A stretch of 64,000 bases of DNA from an uncultured Lachnospiraceae bacterium (GCA_910583965.1 CAJUAE010000003.1:1-64000), one strand, 5' to 3'. Counted from the stretch's first letter, positions 25,979-34,408 are shown. Numbers and translations: made by a program. Notes: a model not told the origin generated them from the sequence alone.

Positions 25979-26566
25979 ATGCTTGATGTAGTAAAGGATT
26001 TATTGATTTTAATGATCAGTTCCTCGCTGATAAGCAATGTCGTGTTAAGCCAGTTTTTGGGGCTTTGTCCGTTCCTTGGTGTTTCCAAAAAGGTTGACAC
26101 AGCAGTTGGTATGGGTGGAGCGGTTATTTTCGTTATTACGATTGCTTCTGGCGTGGCGGCTGTCATCTATAAGGGAATCTTAGAGCGGTTTGATATTACC
26201 TATCTGCAAACAATTGTATTTATATTAGTAATTGCTGCCTTGGTACAGTTTGTGGAGATGTTTTTAAAAAAATATGTGTCATCACTTTATCAGGCACTTG
26301 GTGTATATCTTCCACTGATTACGACAAACTGTGCAGTGCTTGGTATCGCACTCACAAATGTGCAGAAAAATTATGGAATCGGGTTTAGTATTGCAAGTGG
26401 ATTATTCACAGCAGTTGGATTTTTGATCGCAATTGTGATTCTTGCTGGAATACGGGAAAAGATAGAATACAATGACATACCAGAATCTTTTCAGGGAATG
26501 CCAATCGTGCTGATAACAGCAGGACTGATGGCGATTGCTTTCTGTGGATTTTCAGGATTGTTGTAG
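25979..26566 (+). CDS. rnfA: Rnf complex subunit A
   Basis: 195 residues, all membrane helices; the SNVVLSQFLGLCPFLGVSKK and TTNCAVLGIAL segments are the RnfA/NqrE cysteine motifs that bind the intramembrane 2Fe-2S cluster with RnfE. AAAGGA precedes ATG 25979; an upstream ATG at 25940 lacks a good site. rnfB begins 14 bases after the stop. Confidence 0.96.
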   Translation: MLDVVKDLLILMISSSLISNVVLSQFLGLCPFLGVSKKVDTAVGMGGAVIFVITIASGVAAVIYKGILERFDITYLQTIVFILVIAALVQFVEMFLKKYVSSLYQALGVYLPLITTNCAVLGIALTNVQKNYGIGFSIASGLFTAVGFLIAIVILAGIREKIEYNDIPESFQGMPIVLITAGLMAIAFCGFSGLL

Positions 26567-26580
26567 GAGGAGGTTAAAGT

Positions 26581-27372
26581 ATGAACATAACAGCAATATT
26601 GACAGCCGTTTTCGTCGTGGGCGGAGTTGGTTTATTCTTGGGCGTCTTCCTTGGGATTGCAAGTATTGTATTTAAAGTAGAGGTAGATGAAAAGGAGGAG
26701 GCAGTGCTGGGAATACTTCCTGGAAATAATTGTGGAGGTTGTGGGTATCCTGGTTGTTCGGGATTGGCTGCGGCGATTGCAAAAGGCGAAGCACCTGTCA
26801 ATGCTTGCCCTGTCGGCGGCGAATCAGTTGGCAAAAAAGTTGCAGCTATTATGGGAGTGGAGGCAGGTGATACTGTCCGAATGACAGCTTTTGTAAAGTG
26901 TGCAGGTGATTGTGAGCGGACAACAAAAATTTATGAGTATTCCGGTGTGGAGGATTGTAGTATTGTTCGATATGTACCTGACGGCGGTGCAAAGTCCTGT
27001 GATCATGGTTGCCTTGGATATGGAAACTGTGTGAATGCATGTCCGTTTGATGCGATCCATATTGTGAATGGCATCGCAAGAGTAGATAAGGAGAAGTGTA
27101 AGGCGTGTGGGAAGTGTGTGGCTGCGTGTCCAAAACAATTGATTGAATTGATACCTTATGATGCAAAAGCGGTGGTGGCGTGCAGCTCTAAAGACAAAGG
27201 ACCTGTTACTATAAAGGCTTGTCAGACGGGGTGCATTGGATGTAGTCTTTGCGTAAAGGTATGTCCATCAAATGCAATTACTGTGACAGATTTTCATGCA
27301 CATATCGATCAGAATAAATGTACTGGTTGTGGAGCCTGCAAGGAAAAGTGTCCCAAAAAAGCGATTGTATAG
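26581..27372 (+). CDS. rnfB: Rnf complex subunit B (ferredoxin-like)
   Basis: 263 residues. One N-terminal membrane anchor is followed by the NNCGGCGYPGCSG cluster motif and then several 4Fe-4S sets: CDHGCLGYGNCVNACP, CKACGKCVAACP, CIGCSLCVKVCP and CTGCGACKEKCP. It accepts electrons from reduced ferredoxin and passes them to the membrane subunits. TAGGAGGAGG precedes the ATG. It is the last gene of the rnf operon; a terminator follows. Confidence 0.97.
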   Translation: MNITAILTAVFVVGGVGLFLGVFLGIASIVFKVEVDEKEEAVLGILPGNNCGGCGYPGCSGLAAAIAKGEAPVNACPVGGESVGKKVAAIMGVEAGDTVRMTAFVKCAGDCERTTKIYEYSGVEDCSIVRYVPDGGAKSCDHGCLGYGNCVNACPFDAIHIVNGIARVDKEKCKACGKCVAACPKQLIELIPYDAKAVVACSSKDKGPVTIKACQTGCIGCSLCVKVCPSNAITVTDFHAHIDQNKCTGCGACKEKCPKKAIV

Positions 27373-27397
27373 TTTTGGACAAATAAGTGAAGATGGG

Positions 27398-27447
27398 GCT
27401 GTTGTTTTAACGAATGGAAATTCATGAAACGGCAGCTTTATTTTTTT
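27398..27447 (+). terminator. Terminator of the rnf operon
   Basis: GCTGTTGTTT pairs with AAACGGCAGC (two G-T pairs), followed by TTTATTTTTTTAT. Confidence 0.8.
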
Positions 27448-27727
27448 ATAGGAGATTGCGCGTCTTTAAGATGCAAAGGAAAACATATGTTTACAGAATG
27501 TGTTTTAGATACACAAAATAAACAGTTAAGGATTTAGAAGATATAAAAGTTGAGCCGACCAGAAAAAGGGTAGACCGAGTATATGAAAGAAAATTGTTTA
27601 TTTTAAAATATCGCGCAGAAAGCATACAGGAATTTCGGTTTGCAATTAGTGGTTAGATTCGGGAACAGGTATTTCATACCATTTTAGATTGTTGGAATAT
27701 AGGAATGAGAATTTCATTGACTGCACG
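27448..27727. other. Intergenic region after rnf
   Basis: No gene seen on either strand. There are no clear repeats or hairpins; sequence is AT-rich with scattered stops. It may hold remnants of a lost gene, but I cannot identify any. A promoter follows at 27728. Confidence 0.4.
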
Positions 27728-27756
27728 TTGACCCTTGAAGATCTTGGTGATATAAT
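27728..27756 (+). promoter_or_regulatory. Vegetative promoter of the 27807 gene
   Basis: TTGACC and TATAAT separated by exactly 17 bases, 50 bases before the ATG at 27807. Confidence 0.75.
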
Positions 27757-27806
27757 CAGTACAAAATTGGAATTTCTGGTTGATTTTTGTGGAGGGAAGA
27801 TAGTAC

Positions 27807-28313
27807 ATGAAATATATATTGAGATGCGATATAATGGACGGATTGGTTTTCATAGATGAAAGCTATCTATCAGAATTAAATGACGACCTGTTGTATGAAA
27901 TGGATATTTTGCTCGATTTATCAGGAACATCCGAATTGATTTGTGATTTTCCAAATGAGGATTGGGATATTGTAAGGCAGCGGGAAACAAAACAAATCCG
28001 AGAATTTTGTGAACAAGGAAAAATGATTGTTTGGCTTTTGAATAGCGTTACCAAGGAATGTGAAATTCTAAAAAGTAATGAAATTACAGATTCATGTAAG
28101 TGGCTGCACCTTCCCACAGGTAAATTGTTAGCGGTTACAGCGAGTGAGTTAATTCAATGTCTTTCGTATCCAGAATTGGAAATGGAAAAGGTTTTTGAAC
28201 TATCACTTGAGGAAGGATGGTATGCAATACAAAATGAAGAAGTCAATAAAATAATGTATTGCAAGAAAGAACCACCCCATTCTACTTTCTCAAACATCCA
28301 AGAGGTATACTAG
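27807..28313 (+). CDS. Unknown acidic cytoplasmic protein
   Basis: 168 residues with no signal peptide or membrane helix, rich in Asp/Glu and Trp. It begins MKYILRCDIMDGLVFIDE and has SEVNK-like charged patches near the end. I do not recognise a family. It has its own good promoter and a GGAGGG site about nine bases before the ATG, so it is likely to be expressed. It lies directly before an exported nuclease gene and could be related to it, but nothing in the sequence proves this. Confidence 0.65.
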   Translation: MKYILRCDIMDGLVFIDESYLSELNDDLLYEMDILLDLSGTSELICDFPNEDWDIVRQRETKQIREFCEQGKMIVWLLNSVTKECEILKSNEITDSCKWLHLPTGKLLAVTASELIQCLSYPELEMEKVFELSLEEGWYAIQNEEVNKIMYCKKEPPHSTFSNIQEVY

Positions 28314-28320
28314 TACTTCA

Positions 28321-28420
28321 TCCGGCTAAAAGTTGAAGTCTAGGACTACCTGTTCCGCACCATTGCGTCGTTAAAATTTTTAGACGATGCACCGCATCGC
28401 CGTCGAAATTTTGTCTAGTT
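28321..28420. repeat. Palindrome-rich intergenic element
   Basis: Two hairpins: ACTTCA/TGAAGT around 28316-28340, and a larger one in which AAAATTT (28373-28379) pairs with AAATTTT (28406-28412) around GATGC/GCATC. It separates the unknown gene from the nuclease gene. No T-run ends it. Confidence 0.45.
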
Positions 28421-28445
28421 AATATGTAGATAGGAGAAGATAGCT

Positions 28446-29393
28446 ATGAAAAAAAAGATAATTTTAGTAGCTCTATTATTGGTGTTATCCTGCTTTTGTA
28501 CAAGTTGTGTTCAGATTAATGTCACCAATCCATCCGATGCAAAAACAGAAAAAAGTGATGATATAAGTACTGAACTTTTTGTGCCAAGTACTGTCAATTC
28601 AGAAAACTGGTTTGACTCTATTCCTGAATATCGTGGAACGCCATATATTGAGGTCAATAATGACATTCCATTTTTTTCCGCAGCGGATAAACAAAACAAA
28701 GAAGCTTTTGAAATCTACAGTGATTTAGATGAGCTGGGGCGCTGTCACGTTGCATATGCAAATATTTGTGAAGAATTAATGCCCACTGAAGATAGGGAGG
28801 CATCATTAAATTCCGTGACACCTACAGGTTGGCATCAAAATCAATATCATGGAAAGTGGTTATATAATCGTTGTCATTTGATTGGCTATCAGCTCGCTGC
28901 AGAAAATGCAAATGAGAAAAATTTAATTACTGGCACAAGATATTTTAATGTTGAGGGGATGCTCCCTTTTGAAAATACAGTTGCTGATTATATAGATGAT
29001 AATCCTAGCAATCATGTTTTGTATCGTGTGACACCAGTCTATAAAGAGGAAAATGATCTTGTAGCTTGTGGGGTACTGATGGAAGCTTGGTCGGTGGAAG
29101 ACAATGGATATGGATGTCAATTTTGTGTGTTTGTGTATAATGTACAACAGGGTGTAGAGATTGATTATACTACAGGTGAAAATCGTGAAGCAACAGAGGA
29201 CTCATCAGAGACAAATTCTTCTAAGAGCGATGATGGTGATACATATATATTAAATACCAATAGTAAAAAGTTTCATAAAGAGGATTGCTCTAGTGGTAAA
29301 AGAATTGGGGATAAGAATAAATCTGCTTATACTGGGCAAAGAGATGAGCTGATTTCGCAAGGATATACGCCTGCTGAATGTTGTAATCCATAA
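28446..29393 (+). CDS. DNA/RNA non-specific endonuclease, lipoprotein
   Basis: 315 residues. A lipoprotein signal ends at C21 (SCFCTSC). The nuclease domain holds YNRCHLIGYQLAAENANEKN with H144 as the probable catalytic base and the GTRYFNVEGMLPFEN stretch typical of EndA/streptodornase-like beta-beta-alpha-metal nucleases. A linker leads to a C-terminal module, YILNTNSKKFHKEDCSSG ... AECCNP, a small Cys/His motif often found in surface nuclease proteins. It should be anchored outside the membrane and degrade nucleic acid for nutrients or competition. AGGAG precedes the ATG. Confidence 0.85.
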   Translation: MKKKIILVALLLVLSCFCTSCVQINVTNPSDAKTEKSDDISTELFVPSTVNSENWFDSIPEYRGTPYIEVNNDIPFFSAADKQNKEAFEIYSDLDELGRCHVAYANICEELMPTEDREASLNSVTPTGWHQNQYHGKWLYNRCHLIGYQLAAENANEKNLITGTRYFNVEGMLPFENTVADYIDDNPSNHVLYRVTPVYKEENDLVACGVLMEAWSVEDNGYGCQFCVFVYNVQQGVEIDYTTGENREATEDSSETNSSKSDDGDTYILNTNSKKFHKEDCSSGKRIGDKNKSAYTGQRDELISQGYTPAECCNP

Positions 29394-29428
29394 ATCATTT
29401 GAGAATCTAAGTGTTCTAAAAATAAAGA

Positions 29429-29457
29429 TTTACATCTGATTTGTAAGCGTGTATACT
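29429..29457 (+). promoter_or_regulatory. Vegetative promoter of the 29556 gene
   Basis: TTTACA and TATACT with a 17-base spacer, about 100 bases before the ATG at 29556. Confidence 0.65.
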
Positions 29458-29555
29458 TATACTAATTGTGTTGTCAACTTATAGGCAGTCAAGAGATACA
29501 ATTCAGATAATAAAAGCTTAGAGGTTTATTGTGAGGAAATGGGGGAACAACGAAG

Positions 29556-30158
29556 ATGGGGTTATTTTTGCAAGTGGCGATTATACCAGAATGTAAGGAA
29601 GATAAAGCGAGAATGTTTGTAAAGACTGTTGCGGAAAAATACTCGCGAATATTAAGCGAGAGTAAGGTAACAGATATCAAGTATGATATTGTGAATTTAT
29701 GCCCTGACGAGTGTGTATACAAAGAATCTGCAAATGGTGTGAGTGTTTTGATTAACAATAGATGTATTGGGTATGGGGATCTTGCAGGAGCAATATCCGA
29801 GGAATGTGGCAAAGCTGTTTTAGTACTTTACATATATGATGGGGATTACTGGGCATATGAGTTGTATGATAATGGAGAGGAAATAGACCAATTCGATCCA
29901 ATACCCGACTACTTTGGTGAAGTGTCAGAGGAAGCAATACAAAAATTTAAGGGAAATGCAGATATTATTGCAAAGTATTTTTCTATAGATAGGGCAGACA
30001 TTGAAAAATATCTGATTTTCTGGTCAGATACCTCTGATGAGAAAGCATATGAAGATGATGAATTTGAGTATTCAGATTGGCAGATGGCTGATTTTATGCG
30101 GAAATTAGGGTATCCATATGAATTTGAAGAAGATTATACTGGCGGTCGAAAAGACTGA
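29556..30158 (+). CDS. Unknown acidic protein ending in repeat A
   Basis: 200 residues, very acidic, with no export signal. A central WAYELYDNGEEIDQFDPIPD segment and KGNADIIAKYFSIDRADIE look like a globular domain, but I cannot assign a named family. The last codons (Thr-Gly-Gly-Arg-Lys-Asp) and the stop are supplied by the dispersed repeat at 30134-30225, so the native C-terminus was probably altered by the repeat. Its own promoter lies at 29429. Acidic small proteins next to secreted nucleases can be immunity proteins, but this is only a guess. Confidence 0.65.
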   Translation: MGLFLQVAIIPECKEDKARMFVKTVAEKYSRILSESKVTDIKYDIVNLCPDECVYKESANGVSVLINNRCIGYGDLAGAISEECGKAVLVLYIYDGDYWAYELYDNGEEIDQFDPIPDYFGEVSEEAIQKFKGNADIIAKYFSIDRADIEKYLIFWSDTSDEKAYEDDEFEYSDWQMADFMRKLGYPYEFEEDYTGGRKD

Positions 30159-30225
30159 CCGCTCAGTATAATGCGATGCGCACAACCGCATAAGGAAATA
30201 TGTCGCTTTGCGGCTGCGGTTGGCG
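30134..30225 (+). repeat. Dispersed two-hairpin repeat, family A, copy 2
   Basis: 92 bp matching 10566-10655 over its whole length. First hairpin: TATACTG-GCGGTC pairs with GACCGC-T-CAGTATA (single bulge). Second hairpin: CAACCGCA/TGCGGTTG, a compensated version of copy 1. Its 5' 25 bases lie inside the 3' end of the CDS at 29556. Confidence 0.8.
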
Positions 30226-30324
30226 CGATATTCACGGCAGATTTTATCTGTCGTGAGTATAAATAACAATAGATTCTTAAAATATAAATATAGATACAAT
30301 AAAATGAGAGGGGATTAAAAAAAG

Positions 30325-31734
30325 GTGATGAAAAGAGAAAAAAATAGAAATTCATTTTCGGGTTCAATCGGTTTTGTGTTGACTGCGGCAGGAAGTGCTG
30401 TTGGTCTGGGAAATATATGGCGTTTTCCGTACTTGGCGGCAAAGGATGGCGGAGGATTGTTTCTAGTAATCTATCTAATATTAGCGATTACATTTGGATT
30501 TACACTGCTTACAACAGAGATTGCGATTGGAAGAAAGACAAAGCAAAGCCCTTTGACTGCGTATGCGAAATTAAGTTCTAAATGGGGTTTTTTGGGCGTG
30601 ATAGCATGTCTTGTGCCAGTGATTATTATGCCATATTACTGTGTAATTGGTGGATGGGTAGTAAAGTACTTTCTTGCATACTTGACAGGAAATGGTGCTG
30701 CGGCAGCAGAGGACGGTTATTTTACAGGATTTATCACTGGGGAATGGCAACCGATTGTGCTGTTGTTTGTCTTTTTGCTAATGGTGGCGTTTATTGTATT
30801 TCGTGGAATTAACAAGGGGATTGAATCGTCCTCAAAAATATTGATGCCATTGCTATTGTTGTTGGTTGTGGGGATTGCATTTTTTTCCTTGACAATTCAC
30901 TATGAAGATGAAACAGGGGTAACAAGAACAGGATTACAGGGATTTTTGATTTATATAGTTCCTGATTTGAGCGAGATGACAGTAAAGAAATTCTTTACAG
31001 TACTTCTGGACGCGATGGGACAATTGTTTTTTAGTCTTAGTGTTGCAATGGGAATTATGGTTGCGTATGGTTCTTATGTGAAAGATGATGCCAACTTGGT
31101 AAAATCTATTAATCAGATTGAAATATTTGACACGGCGGTTGCATTTCTAGCAGGGGTTATGATTATTCCTGCGGTTTATACCTTTATGGGAAAAGAAGGC
31201 ATGGCGGCATCGGGACCAAGCCTAATGTTTGTATCACTGCCGAAAGTATTTGCATCCATGGGGAAAATTGGAAATTTGGTAGGGTGTCTCTTTTTTGCTA
31301 TGGTGTTGTTCGCGGCGATTACAAGTGCTGTTTCTGTCATGGAAGCGGTGGTGTCCAGCTTTATGGACAAGTTTCATATGACACGCACAAAAGCGGCTAC
31401 TGTCGAGACAATAATTGCAATTGTCGGTGGTGTGACTGTATGTCTTGGATACAATAAATTGTATTTTGAAGTGAAGTTGCCAAATGGAGCAGTTGCACAG
31501 ATTTTGGATATTATGGACTATATTAGCAATAATTTGCTAATGCCACTAGTTGCAATTGGAACATGCATTTTGATTGGTTGGGTATTAAAACCAAAAACTG
31601 TGATTGACGAAGTGGAGAAATCAGGTAGTAGATTTGGTAGAAAGCGTTTGTATATTGTGATGATTCAATATATTGCTCCAATATTATTGGTAATCTTATT
31701 ATTGAAATCAGTGGGCATATTGACAATCATATAA
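30325..31734 (+). CDS. Neurotransmitter:sodium symporter (NSS) family transporter
   Basis: 469 residues with eleven or twelve membrane helices. TAAGSAVGLGNIWRFPYLA is the first-helix signature of NSS (LeuT/MhsT-like) proteins and holds the sodium-binding backbone sites. The family imports amino acids or related solutes with sodium; the substrate is not readable. The start is either GTG 30325 (AGGGG 11 bases upstream) or ATG 30328. Its import would be driven by the gradient made by the decarboxylase and Rnf pumps. A palindromic terminator follows. Confidence 0.92.
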   Translation: MMKREKNRNSFSGSIGFVLTAAGSAVGLGNIWRFPYLAAKDGGGLFLVIYLILAITFGFTLLTTEIAIGRKTKQSPLTAYAKLSSKWGFLGVIACLVPVIIMPYYCVIGGWVVKYFLAYLTGNGAAAAEDGYFTGFITGEWQPIVLLFVFLLMVAFIVFRGINKGIESSSKILMPLLLLLVVGIAFFSLTIHYEDETGVTRTGLQGFLIYIVPDLSEMTVKKFFTVLLDAMGQLFFSLSVAMGIMVAYGSYVKDDANLVKSINQIEIFDTAVAFLAGVMIIPAVYTFMGKEGMAASGPSLMFVSLPKVFASMGKIGNLVGCLFFAMVLFAAITSAVSVMEAVVSSFMDKFHMTRTKAATVETIIAIVGGVTVCLGYNKLYFEVKLPNGAVAQILDIMDYISNNLLMPLVAIGTCILIGWVLKPKTVIDEVEKSGSRFGRKRLYIVMIQYIAPILLVILLLKSVGILTII

Positions 31735-31740
31735 ATGGAT

Positions 31741-31768
31741 AAGGGAGTAGCGCTACTCCCTTATTTTT
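31741..31768. terminator. Palindromic terminator shared with the minus-strand gene
   Basis: A perfect 22-bp palindrome AAGGGAGTAGC/GCTACTCCCTT followed by ATTTTTC on the plus strand. Its right half encodes the last codons and stop of the minus-strand acetyltransferase. Confidence 0.8.
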
Positions 31769-32358
31769 CGATCTTTAAAATAATATTTTCTGTCGTGATC
31801 ACTAATTTCGCGCATTATGCGACAAGGATTTCCAACAGCGACAACATTTGCTGGAATATCTTTTGTCACCACACTACCAGCGCCAATAACAGTGTTGTCT
31901 CCAATTGTAACACCAGGCATAATAATCGCTCCGGCGCCAATCCAACAGTTTCTACCAATATGCACAGGCATATTATATTGATATTGCTGTTCCCGTAGTT
32001 CTGGAAGAATTGGATGTCCTGCGGTGGCAATGGTCACGTTTGGACCAATCATAGTATAATCCCCAATATAAATATGGGTATCGTCCACACATGTTAAATG
32101 ATAGTTTGCATAGACCATTTTCCCAAAATGGCAGTGATGTCCGCCAAAATTTGCATAGAATGGCGCTTCGATATAGACACCTTCTCCACAGTCACCCAGC
32201 ATATCTTTGAGCATTTTTGCTCTTTTTTTAAACTCAGAGGGTTTTGTCAGGTTATAATCGCACAGTTTGTCCTGATAAGAAACTTGTTTCTTTATAATAT
32301 TTTCGTCGTTTGGAAAATAAAGTTCTCCAGTGTGTAGTTTTTCTTTCATGTCATGCAT
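31753..32358 (-). CDS. Maltose/galactoside O-acetyltransferase-like
   Basis: 201 residues. The start used here (reading MHDMKEKLHTGELYF) has GGAGG eight bases upstream; an ATG five codons earlier overlaps that site. The left-handed beta-helix of hexapeptide repeats is clear (HIGRNCWIGAGAIIMPGVTI, NTVIGAGSVVTKDIP), with the NPCRIMREI end typical of the Maa/LacA group. It transfers acetyl from acetyl-CoA to sugar hydroxyls. It stands alone and is convergent with the NSS gene. Confidence 0.9.
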   Translation of the reverse strand: MHDMKEKLHTGELYFPNDENIIKKQVSYQDKLCDYNLTKPSEFKKRAKMLKDMLGDCGEGVYIEAPFYANFGGHHCHFGKMVYANYHLTCVDDTHIYIGDYTMIGPNVTIATAGHPILPELREQQYQYNMPVHIGRNCWIGAGAIIMPGVTIGDNTVIGAGSVVTKDIPANVVAVGNPCRIMREISDHDRKYYFKDRKIRE

Positions 32359-32383
32359 TTTATATGCCTCCATTTCTTTTATA

Positions 32384-32550
32384 ATAACCTTTTGGAATCT
32401 TTAAACTTTTGTCAATGGTAGTTCAAACAACTGTGAAGCAGACATTTGGCCAATGCCATGGCAGTGTTGATTTTATATGGTTTCTGATTCCTATTTTAAA
32501 TGAAATATAAATCGAACATTATTCTCTGACAAAAAATTCTAAAAGGTTAT
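32384..32550. repeat. 167-bp inverted-repeat element before spoIIIAA
   Basis: ATAACCTTTT at 32384-32393 is repeated inverted as AAAAGGTTAT at 32541-32550. The right end merges into a second hairpin, GGTTATTTATA/TATAAATAACC (32545-32575). The rest of the 404-base gap (32359-32762) has no gene, only a candidate sporulation promoter near its end. Confidence 0.5.
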
Positions 32551-32694
32551 TTATAATTTTTATTTATAAATAACCATATCATATCTCACGAAAAAAAGCA
32601 TTCAAATTTTACAGATTCCCAATACAAAAATCAAAAAAATACATTAAATCAAAATAGTGCTATAAGCAGAATAAAATATTTGTGAGACAAGTGC

Positions 32695-32722
32695 TCATAT
32701 TTTAAAATTCAAGACATATATT
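32695..32722 (+). promoter_or_regulatory. Candidate sigma-E promoter of spoIIIA
   Basis: TCATATT and CATATATT separated by 13 bases, 40 bases before the spoIIIAA ATG. These fit the mother-cell sigma-E consensus (about TCATATT, then CATACAAT), the sigma factor known to drive spoIIIA in Bacillus. Confidence 0.6.
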
Positions 32723-32762
32723 GAGATATGGACAGTGGGACAAACAAAAGGAGGAGTGTACA

Positions 32763-33698
32763 ATGATAGATAATCGAATTTTGCAATTCTTTCCACAGGG
32801 ATTTAGAAAGGACTGGGAGCGAAGCAGTGTGCGTTTTGAAAAGATACAAGAAATTAGATTGCGCGTCAACCAGCCAGTGCGTGTGTTATCAGAGCGGGAA
32901 CACAGACTTCCTATTATATATGGTGAACGGGAGTTGGAAGAAATTTTTCGGTATTTGTGCCATGATTCCGTGTACGCTTACGAAGAAGAAAGAAAACAGG
33001 GGTATATTACTGTCGAGGGAGGACATAGAATCGGAATTACAGGGGAGCTTACGACAGCAGGAAATGGTCGATTTATCGCCAAATATATTCGTTATATCAA
33101 TATTAGACTGGCACATGAGCACAAGGATATTGCGCGGAGAATAATGCGGTATCTCTATCATACACAACAAGGAATCCCGTTTAATACGCTAATTATTTCA
33201 CCACCAGGGGTTGGTAAGACAACCTTGCTTAGAGATATGATTCGCCTCTTTTCAAATGGAGTGGAGGGGTATTGTGGATGCAATGTGGGTGTGATTGACG
33301 AGAGAGGTGAGATTGCAGGGGCGTACAGGGGAAGTGCTATGCTTGATTGTGGTGAGCGTACAGATGTTGTTACAGGTGGTGATAAACAGCAGGGAATCTC
33401 TATCTTGGTGAGAACCTTTGCGCCGCGAGTGATTGCGATTGACGAGATTGGAAAAAGTACAGATGCCGAGGCAATTTTCCATGCAGGGGTGTGTGGATGT
33501 AGTATATTGGCGACAATACATGGCAGTTCGATTGAAGATATTCAACGTAAACCTGAGATGGAGAAATTGTTTCAGTCTGAGTTAATTGATCGGTTTATAG
33601 TGTTGTCTATGGATGAAAAAATGGTTCGATATTATGAGATTTACGATAGAAAGGGGAATCAAATATGTGGCAGAAATTTATTGCAGGTGCCTGCGTAA
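32763..33698 (+). CDS. spoIIIAA: Stage III sporulation protein AA (ATPase)
   Basis: 311 residues from ATG 32763 (AAAGGAGGAG upstream; an ATG 14 codons earlier has none). A secretion-type ATPase with Walker A ISPPGVGKTTLLRD and Walker B-like VIAIDEIG. It powers the SpoIIIA-SpoIIQ channel between mother cell and forespore. First gene of the eight-gene operon; its end overlaps spoIIIAB by 34 bases. Confidence 0.95.
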   Translation: MIDNRILQFFPQGFRKDWERSSVRFEKIQEIRLRVNQPVRVLSEREHRLPIIYGERELEEIFRYLCHDSVYAYEEERKQGYITVEGGHRIGITGELTTAGNGRFIAKYIRYINIRLAHEHKDIARRIMRYLYHTQQGIPFNTLIISPPGVGKTTLLRDMIRLFSNGVEGYCGCNVGVIDERGEIAGAYRGSAMLDCGERTDVVTGGDKQQGISILVRTFAPRVIAIDEIGKSTDAEAIFHAGVCGCSILATIHGSSIEDIQRKPEMEKLFQSELIDRFIVLSMDEKMVRYYEIYDRKGNQICGRNLLQVPA

Positions 33699-34177
33699 TG
33701 ACAGGTGCGCTTGGATTTGGTTGGTCTCTTTGTAATGAGATGAGCAGTCAAATCTGGCATTTGAAACAGCAAAAGCAGATTTTGTTGTATATTGTCGGCG
33801 AGATTACCTATCTGCACAGACCGATGGAAGAAATTTTTGATATGATTTCTGCAAAAGCAGCACCTCCATATGACCAATTCCTAAGAGAAGTTTCACAAGA
33901 AATGAAAGAGCGGAACGGGAAATCATTGATTGCTGTCTGGAATGAGGCTGTTGAGAGCGGAAGGGACTTTATACAGATTGGAAAGGATTATTTAATAAAA
34001 ATGGGAGATTGCTTTGCGTATGAGGGAGAACAGCTTCAGGTGGAGGCACTTGGATTATTTGGAACGGAGCTGGATAGTGAGATAGACAGGCTTACAGAAA
34101 AAAAGAATGAGAACAGTCGTCTTATCAAAGTGCTTAGCACATTGACAGGAATCCTGTGTATTATATTGTTTTTATAG
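33665..34177 (+). CDS. spoIIIAB: Stage III sporulation protein AB
   Basis: 170 residues. A short N-terminal membrane segment, a helical domain with LKQQKQILLYIVGEITYLHRP, and a C-terminal membrane helix (LIKVLSTLTGILCIILFL), as in SpoIIIAB, a GspF-like part of the feeding-tube machinery. Start within the 3' end of spoIIIAA, preceded by AAAGGGG. Confidence 0.92.
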   Translation: MWQKFIAGACVMTGALGFGWSLCNEMSSQIWHLKQQKQILLYIVGEITYLHRPMEEIFDMISAKAAPPYDQFLREVSQEMKERNGKSLIAVWNEAVESGRDFIQIGKDYLIKMGDCFAYEGEQLQVEALGLFGTELDSEIDRLTEKKNENSRLIKVLSTLTGILCIILFL

Positions 34178-34211
34178 TAAATGACAGAATCGTTGTGAAA
34201 TGGGGATGAAG

Positions 34212-34406
34212 ATGGAAGTCAGTCTAATATTTAAGATAGCAGCAGTTGGTATATTGATAACGATACTAGGACAGGTATTGAAGCATAGCGGCAGAGAAGA
34301 ACATGCGTTTCTTATTAGCCTTGCCGGACTGGTGCTGGTGCTTTCATGGATTGTCCCATATATATATCAACTTTTTGAGATGATACAAGATTTATTCGCT
34401 TTGTAA
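34212..34406 (+). CDS. spoIIIAC: Stage III sporulation protein AC
   Basis: 64 residues with two membrane helices. MEVSLIFKIAAVGILITILG and the KHSGREEHAFLISLAGL loop are characteristic. The start at 34212 fits the usual family length and has GGGG six bases upstream; ATGs at 34200 and 34206 in the same frame are alternatives. A 177-base gap separates it from spoIIIAD, where these genes are usually nearly contiguous. Confidence 0.92.
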   Translation: MEVSLIFKIAAVGILITILGQVLKHSGREEHAFLISLAGLVLVLSWIVPYIYQLFEMIQDLFAL

Positions 34407-34408
34407 TC

